Source: Puffinus mauretanicus
Taxonomy: Eukaryota; Chordata; Aves; Procellariiformes; Procellariidae
Assembly (NCBI GenBank): GCA_023333565.1
Contig: JAJKFH010003173.1
Coordinates: 1,302,001-1,366,000 of the forward strand
DNA length: 64,000 nt
Direction: 5' to 3'
A program made the translations under genes and the position numbers. The stretch's first letter is position 1, and each line of letters starts with the position of its first letter. This document shows positions 57,301 to 64,000 of this stretch, one piece after another. The notes beneath the pieces were generated by a model. That model was not told the DNA's origin. It saw only the letters and a list, made by a program, of their open reading frames with translations, and made no database searches.

Positions 57301-60300
57301 CATCTCCTGGTTCACCGTCTCTAGCAGCACCACTCTCTGTTGACTACCATTCCCACCACTGAAACCACTAATATCAGCCTTGATCTTCTGTTTGCCCTTG
57401 CAGGAGAACCTGGACTGAAGGGAAAGAAGGAAGTGGAAGCGCAAGTGGGTTCACGGGTCGATTTAACTTGCTCGTACCCATGCAAGTACTACTCCTACCA
57501 GAAGTACTGGTGCAAGTGGAACAGCCCCACCTGCACCCCCATGCCTTCTTCTGACCAAAGGCAGCCGGGGACAGACGTTACCTGTGACACTGACAACAAG
57601 ACGGTTATCCTCAGCTTTGACTCGGTGGCAAAGACAGACCAGGGGTGGTACTGGTGTGGAGTGAAGCGCGATGGCCTCTTCGGGGAAACCATGGCAGTCC
57701 ACCTGCAGGTGACTGAAGGTGAGCTCCAAGGCAAAGGCAGGCAGGGGCTTTCCTGCTCCTCAGGGCTGTGAATCGTGCTGCCTTCTGCCGAGAGAAAAGT
57801 CCTTTCCATATCCACTAGGTTGCAGCACCGCAAAACAGAAGTGCTGTCATCCAGGCAGCCTCCAGACTAGGTGTTAAGATCACCCTGATTTTGGGCAACT
57901 TGTCATAGATGTTTTCATCCACTCACTGGTTTTTGCTTCCCAGTCATAAAAAAACCTCACCAGTCTAAAAATCACTTCCTTCTACACCGTTTTTACTTTT
58001 TAACCCTGTCCTTACTAATTATTGCTATTACAATTTGTAGTGTCATGTAGTTTAAGCAACATCTGACACCTGTCAGGTGAAGGACTGCGTGCAGTTCAGA
58101 GACGCGTCGTGCTTCAGGGACCTTATTATCTGAATAAACAGGAAAACAGTAGGGAGCAGCAAAGGAAGGGCTATCACCAACTCCCCTTGGACAGCAAGGG
58201 ACTTAGTCTCAGCTTTGGTGCAGTATCTTATTTTTCTTGGGAAGGAATGTTGTTAGAAGCAGTGCAGAGAAAAAGTATAGCACTAGATATCCCACACACA
58301 ACCATCCGAAGTGGATGATGGTCAAAGCAAAGACAGAGACAAACAGCCTTATCTCAATGCCTTTGGCAGGCAAAGAGCTAGAAATAAAAGCAAGCCAAGT
58401 ATTCAAAATTTGTTCAGGAAATACTAGAGGCAGAACTTAGAAATGCAAGACCTCTCAAAAGCGTATAGGCAGAGAGCGCCTACTTGAGATTTTTGCAATA
58501 AATTATTTGGAATGAGATTATTTCAGATCTCTAAACCCCATTTTAAAGAGCCTCTCACGTACAGCCAAGACCCGCCGCAGTTCCACGGGCACCAAATACG
58601 CCCAATGAGTTTTTGTGTCACGGTCTCCGTGCAGCTGCTCCTGCGACTAACCGCCTTCTTCCCCGGGAACGCAGGGAGCAGCGCTGGCCGCAGCCCAGAC
58701 CTCCTGGACGCTGAGGCCCCCCGCCACGCCAAGGGTGGCTTTGTTCCCCAAGAAAGAGCCTACAGCGATGCTGGGGTGGGAATTGCAGCTGCCTCAGAAA
58801 GGTTAGTTCTCTCCACGCCTCTGTCATTTGTCGTTTTTGTGAAGTTCATATTAACCCGTTGTTGGTACTGTGTTTGCACACCGCGCGCGTGGTATAGCTA
58901 CAACAAAAAAAATCTTGTCCCTAAAGCACTTCGCTCGAAACGTCAGAGGAAAAGAAGCAAAAAAGTTACAGCAAAAGGCAAGATGTCTTGAAATTAATGT
59001 CTAGCTCAAGAAAATACAGGCCCAGAAGGGAACAATTAGAGACTCCAGGCACAGAAAAACCAATTGAAAATACTTCTGTCAAGATCAGAGAGCTTCACAC
59101 ATTTATAACCAAGCTGCTGATGTAGCTGGTTTGGCACAGCCTCTGGCCTACATTTTTATTTGTTCTCCTGTGATGTGCTGGGACTCAGTTCATTAGCTGA
59201 ATTGTATCCTGCTCACTCAGATTTACCATCCTATATAGATTTTAGACTGATGGAGATTCATATACAGTATTCAGTCTCGAATAATTAAATAAAAAGTAAA
59301 GTATTTCACAGCTTAGTGATATCTTTCCCTCCATTCCAGCTCTGATCAAAGCCACGGCCCCAGTACACTTGTTTTAGTCCTGGGCCCTGTTGGTGCCGTG
59401 CTCCTGATCATCGTGACAGCTTTCGCCGTTTTTAAATACAGGCAGCTGAAGAGATCTGGTGAGTCCCTGCCTTTTCTAGTCTCTCAAGAAATGGCAGCAG
59501 TATTAAGACGAAGGTGATACCCTGCCATCTCTGCTGGGCTGAGCTGCTCCCCCAGCACCCCCTCATGCGATGGGCAGACAAGGGACCCTGCTTCTCCCAC
59601 GGACCCCATCCATACGGCTCCAACACCCAGCACACAGGGTGCCCGGGCTGAGACAGAGACCACCCCTCCGCGGGCTTTGCACGTGGCATTGCACCGTGCC
59701 TCCTTGCACGGAGGCCGTTCGGATGCCAACGCGCTTGCACCGACTGAGCAAGCATGCAGGGTATTTATCTCCTCCCTCTTAACAGACCTGGTGTCCGTCG
59801 GGAGCTACAGGACAAACATCAGCATGTCAGACTTCGAAAGCGTGAAGGAGTACAGCGCAAGCAATAACGCCTGCGTGAAGGAGAGCCAGGAGACTCAGCT
59901 AGGAGGGGACGGTAGGTTGCTGACTGATGGGCTTGCTCCCCAGCCCCGGGGAGGGGTTTGCAGAAGGACCCTGCAAAAGCCACAGAAATACCTGCCCACC
60001 GATGGCCCCAACACCTCCCTTTCTCTCCCTGCAGAGTTCATCACCACCGCGGCCACCCCGGAAAGTGCTGCTGAGACAAAGAAGGCAAAAAGGGTAAGAT
60101 GAGGCAGGAGAGAGCCCACTGACCTGGGAAGCACCGCCACAGCCCTCCAGCCCCTGCCAAAGGAGCTGCCTTCTCCCAGGGGCCTTATTTATACCCAGGT
60201 GCTCTCCATCCTACCTGGATCTGGCCACCTGCTGCAGATCAGCCCCCACAGGGGGGGGACCTTAACCCTTTCCTGACCCCACGTGTTAGCAGAGACAATA

Positions 60301-61111
60301 ATACAGCCCCAGGAAGGTTGGGCTTGGGTTGTCACCATAAATACGAAACACTGGGATAAGCAGATGTCCAGAGGTCAGAGCACATCCCCCCTCCCAGCCT
60401 TCCCCCACGGCTGTGCTCCCAGGAGGGCAGCGGTTCGGGGGCGGAGGTAGGCAGGGAGGTCTCTGCCATCACAAGGGCTGTGACTTGCTCTTGTGGCCCT
60501 GGCAAGCCCCAGCCTCCCCCCTGCCTCCCCTCCCCTTGGGTAAGGTGACCATCGAGTGGCACCACCCAGCAGTAACTGAAGGTGCCAGAGGAAAGTCCTT
60601 CTTTTTAAAAGCCCCTAACCAAAGGTGATACGTAGGTGTTGAAAGTGCCAAGAGCTGAACCGAGGTGATAAACTATCAGGAAACCAGTAACACCCAGCAG
60701 CTTTAGGACAGGTGAGCTGGATGCTGACATGCAGGGGCAGGCATGGCAGAGTCCCAAACTTGCAAATCTTTGGGGTCTTCCCAGGGCTGAGCAAAGGCGT
60801 GATGCTCTCGCATCGGCACCGGCGTGACCCGCCGGATTGTCCCACTTATCCAGTCTGCCCGTGTCATCCCAAGGAGCTCACGGCCCTGCGGTGCTGCCCG
60901 CATTAATGCTGTCCTTTCCCCTGCCACGTGCTGCTGTCCGTCCCCGGCCACCTAACAGTGTCCTCCTGTCCTTCCCCAGAACTCCAAGGAGGATGCTGAC
61001 CTCGCCTACTCCACCTTCCTCCTCACCTCCGGCAGCATCGCACAGGGCGGCGCTGGGGGGGACAGCGCTGCCCCGGCCGTGTCCCCCCCGAACTGGGAGG
61101 GCCAGATCTGA
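54341..61111 (+). CDS. PIGR: Polymeric immunoglobulin receptor, four-domain avian form
   Basis: This epithelial receptor binds polymeric IgA/IgM basolaterally and carries it to the lumen, where cleavage frees secretory component. Coding exons are 54341-54422, 54659-54991, 55681-56010, 56633-56956, 57404-57718, 58675-58801, 59340-59458, 59786-59911, 60035-60093 and 60980-61111, giving 648 residues. After a signal peptide (MTLLAFIFLLAF) come D1 (28-138, VNRHDRKYWC), a D3-like domain (139-248), a D4-like domain (249-356) and D5 (357-461, YQKYWCKW); mammalian D2 is absent. D5 has YPCK and VTCD cysteines matching the human pair that rearranges to bind IgA covalently. The transmembrane helix is at about 514-535. 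The tail keeps YRTNISMSDF, close to the human transcytosis segment, and ends in an NSKEDADLAY block. N-glycosylation sequons include NGS in D1 and NKT in D5. The first exon starts at an acceptor, so a noncoding exon lies upstream. Confidence 0.97.
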
Positions 61112-61590
61112 AGGGGAGGGACCGAGAGGTGGCAGCAACTGGGACCGGCTCTACCTTGAGGATCAGAGCAAGACGTCAGCAAGCAGCGCTGTTTATTGCT
61201 ACCACAATTTGCTATAGCTTGACCTTTTTTTGCTTAAATTCATCTGCGAGCGGTGATTTAGGAGGAATCGTGAGATGCCAAATGGGGTGGCTGGGCTGTA
61301 GGTGCAGGTCTGAGCAAGCAGGTCGGACTGGGAAACGGCAGGAGCTCGAGTAGCTTAGCCCACCGACAGCCCCAGCCCCACCAGTGCCCTTCCAACACGG
61401 TGGGCTCTCAAAGACCAGAAGGCGCATTTAAAAAAAATCTCATTTTCTTTTAAAGGCAGCTGGAAAACCCTCTAGAACAACTCCCGCTTTTCATTCCTCT
61501 AAGCTTTCTCATCCACAGGGCAGTACCTGCAGACCAGACATGGTCTGAAGTGTTTTTATGCACAAGCAATAAAGAATACCACTGGCTTTC
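61112..61590 (+). other. PIGR: 3' UTR of PIGR
   Basis: Untranslated sequence follows the TGA, with AATAAA at 61568-61573 (GCAATAAAGAATACC). A longer UTR using a later signal cannot be excluded. Confidence 0.65.
61568..61573 (+). terminator. PIGR: Poly(A) signal of PIGR
   Basis: This is the first canonical AATAAA after the PIGR stop, about 460 bp downstream. Confidence 0.65.
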
Positions 61591-64000
61591 AGCAGACCAG
61601 GGGGACTCGCAGTGCGTGGGAGGGCGCGGGGAGAGCGCACCCAAAGAGGTGCAGTAAGGGTGCATTTGGGGGGGGCTTTCTCCTCCTCTTACTGCAGCAT
61701 CACGTCTGGTGTTGCAAATGGCACAGGATGGTAGGAGAAACCCACAATTCATGGAGATAAACAGGAAATGCTTTCAGTAATCGCATTTTCATCAACAGCA
61801 GGAATTGATCACAGAATGACATTAATTAGTATGACAACCTATCAGCAGCCTATATAGCTGATTAGGCAATAGGCACCGGTGTTCGCTGGCACTGTATTTG
61901 CATAGTACAGACCAAATTCCCCAGAGCAGCTGAACCAACAATCTCCCATTTCTGACTTGGAGTCGGAACAACTGAGCCCAATCCGTGCTCCTCTGCCACG
62001 CAGCCACCCCACTGAGGGTGGCCTTGAAAATCCACCCTTTGCTTAATAAACCTGGGCCACACATCACTCACACATTTTCCCTGGCTGACTTCATGTTTAT
62101 CCAGGTGGAAACGAGAATGACTCTAATTAAATGTTGTCTCTTGGTCTTATTTTTGAGAGCGGATGGCTAAACACAGAAAAGTAATTTCTTGATGCGTGGA
62201 TTTCCAAACAGCAGCACGACACTGCTGCCTGTCAGTTAGATGCGGGTACAGAAAGCTGAATTCCCGCAGAGAAAGCAATGTAGGAAGCAGCAATGATGAA
62301 GAAGTTGTGACAAAGCAGAGAAGCAATTTTCCCTGAACACCAGGAATGGGATGGGCTGGTGCCTGCCTGGCTAGGAGAGAGGCTGCGGAGGTGTCCGACA
62401 GGGCCAGAGGTGTTCAGGAGCGAAGGAGCAGAAACCGCACAGATAAATTCAAATTCCTGAGCCCGTGTTGGTTACGTGCAGCTCTGATTGCAAGCCATCA
62501 AATATAAAGAATGAGGAGCATCACCCTGGCTAGAGCCTGAGCTGATGGTCTTACAGTAACAGCACAAGTATATTTCTGTTTCAGTAAAATATTAACTACA
62601 CTTTAAAATGAAAACAGTATGGGAGTTCAGCAAGGTGTCAGGCCACGGCTGTTTGCGTTAGCCTACAGACACAGAGCTTTCATCAAGGATGAAAACCAAA
62701 TTATTCCTGAGTCATGGACCTCCCCACGATAAGCGCTGAGATGAGCTTGGCTCACTGTGAGGAGGGCAGCAGCTCCAGTGCTATTTGTGTTTCCCCTCCC
62801 AGCCCAGCGTTTATGTTTTCAGGGCTGCTCTCACATCCCCATTGCAGGAGTCATCACCTTGCCAATACCAAGGCTAGGGCCTCAAATGTCAGGTTATAAC
62901 TCATCCACCTCATCTCCCGGGCTGCATCCCCTCGGCAGCACGGTGGGAAGGGGCTTGGATATCGGAAAAGGTGAGGAGGGGCCAGGACAGGTCTGCGCCT
63001 GTCTGGAGTTGCTGGAAGTGAATGAATTATTCTGGTGCAATGGGAAAGGTGTGCGCTTGGAAAGTGTCCCCGGGGGTGAGCAGTCATAAAGCTGCAGGAG
63101 AATGCTAAGGTTTGGAAATTTCTGAGAGGAGAAAACCCCTTTCGCTCTCCCTTTGCAAATCCGCTTCCTCTTCAGCCTGCCCGCGGGCGTCCTTTTCTCA
63201 GCTCCGCTCCTCCCGCACCGCGCTGGGAGCAGGGAGAATGAGCCAAACTCCTGGGAGAGGTGCAGAGGGCGAGAAACGTGGGTGGGCTGAGCACCCTGCC
63301 AGCCGGCTCTGCCTGCACCCCTCAGCTGCCTGCCGGCGGCTCCTGCTCCTTCCCACCGCTGACACTTCCATCTTGCACCCCATTTCCGAAGGGGCATGTC
63401 CCTGGGCTGCTGCAGTGCTTTCCAGTGGGTGGGGAAGTTTAAACTTAGTTTGACATAAAAGCAGTAAAACGTGCATGGATTGAGGCATGCAACCCTCCGC
63501 ACAGGATACAAAATCAATGAACTCTGATAAATAGTAATAATTGCGACAGTGTAAGCTGAGGATGTGGAATAAAACTCACACTTCTCACTCAAGCTGTGAT
63601 CCAGAGCCCAGCACAATCAATGGAAAGGTCCACAGGGACCTCACCAACCAGCCCCACCTCCTTCACCAGACTGTTTGCCAAACCTGCTGACTGATTTCCT
63701 TCGGTCAGTGATGAGCTGTGGTATCTCATTGCATCACCGCTTCATTCCTAATGGTTTTTCTTTAACAGAAAGTCATGGTACGTGCAAGATACCTGTCATT
63801 CTTAAATGGTTGATTTCAAGTGTGACGGTGTTGAAAGATCGGCTTTTGCGAACACTGACAGAGCGTGGAGGGATGTATTCACCCGTTCGTGCCCTGGCAC
63901 CAGGACAAACGGAAGTCACACTGCAAAAACCCATGAGAAAGCAAATTAAAAGAATCAAAGCCCCGAGAGGCTTTCCTTTGGCATAAGCAAATATTTGAGG
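61591..64000. other. Sequence downstream of PIGR without recognisable genes
   Basis: In mammals FCMR follows PIGR. I looked for Ig-type exons on both strands and found none here. A 240-codon minus-strand frame at 62894-63616 has no recognisable domain. Confidence 0.5.

Noticed and set aside
62894..63616. 240-codon minus-strand open frame downstream of PIGR, considered as an FCMR exon
   Set aside because: It has no Ig-fold cysteines or YWC-type motif and no protein-like conservation pattern.

Overview
The window is a piece of a bird chromosome. Three things support this: GT-AG introns of vertebrate type, a 3' fragment of a CR1 LINE (the common LINE of birds and other reptiles) at about 53393-53623, and a PIGR gene with four Ig domains and no D2, the form known in birds. 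The gene order matches the human 1q32.1 block PFKFB2 / YOD1 / C1orf116 / FCAMR / PIGR. PFKFB2 points left and every other gene points right. The species cannot be named from the sequence.

Layout. Positions 397-6242 on the minus strand hold twelve coding exons of PFKFB2; its 3' end runs off the left edge. A CpG-rich divergent promoter of about 290 bp (6243-6532) separates it from YOD1 (6533-7974, plus strand, two coding exons), which is followed by a probable long 3' UTR. C1orf116/SARG occupies 18409-21775, with a poly(A) signal at 22630. A 14-kb interval follows that lacks a recognisable protein gene but holds a 36-bp inverted repeat (29531-29630) and an orphan CpG island (about 30220-30665) that ends in a consensus splice donor. 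An immunoglobulin-family receptor gene lies at 37050-42259, and canonical PIGR at 54341-61111. The last 2.4 kb show nothing recognisable.

Most interesting locus. The gene at 37-42 kb sits exactly where mammals have FCAMR, between C1orf116 and PIGR. It encodes a signal peptide, three pIgR-type V domains (resembling pIgR D1, D3 and D4), a Ser/Thr/Pro-rich stalk, a transmembrane helix and a tail unlike that of pIgR. Its D1 keeps the pIgR-D1 strand around KHDRKYWCR. It has no D5, the domain that forms the covalent link to IgA in mammals, and none of the pIgR transcytosis motifs. It may be a second avian receptor for polymeric immunoglobulin, or the positional relative of FCAMR. Two in-frame terminal exons compete to supply its tail.

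How the genes relate. PFKFB2 (fructose-2,6-bisphosphate control) and YOD1 (an OTU deubiquitinase of ER quality control) share a promoter region but not a pathway. The two Ig receptors are tandem paralogues. PIGR is expected to carry polymeric Ig across epithelia; the role of the neighbour is unknown. All exon boundaries were read by eye from splice consensus, codon phase and family similarity, without transcript data.
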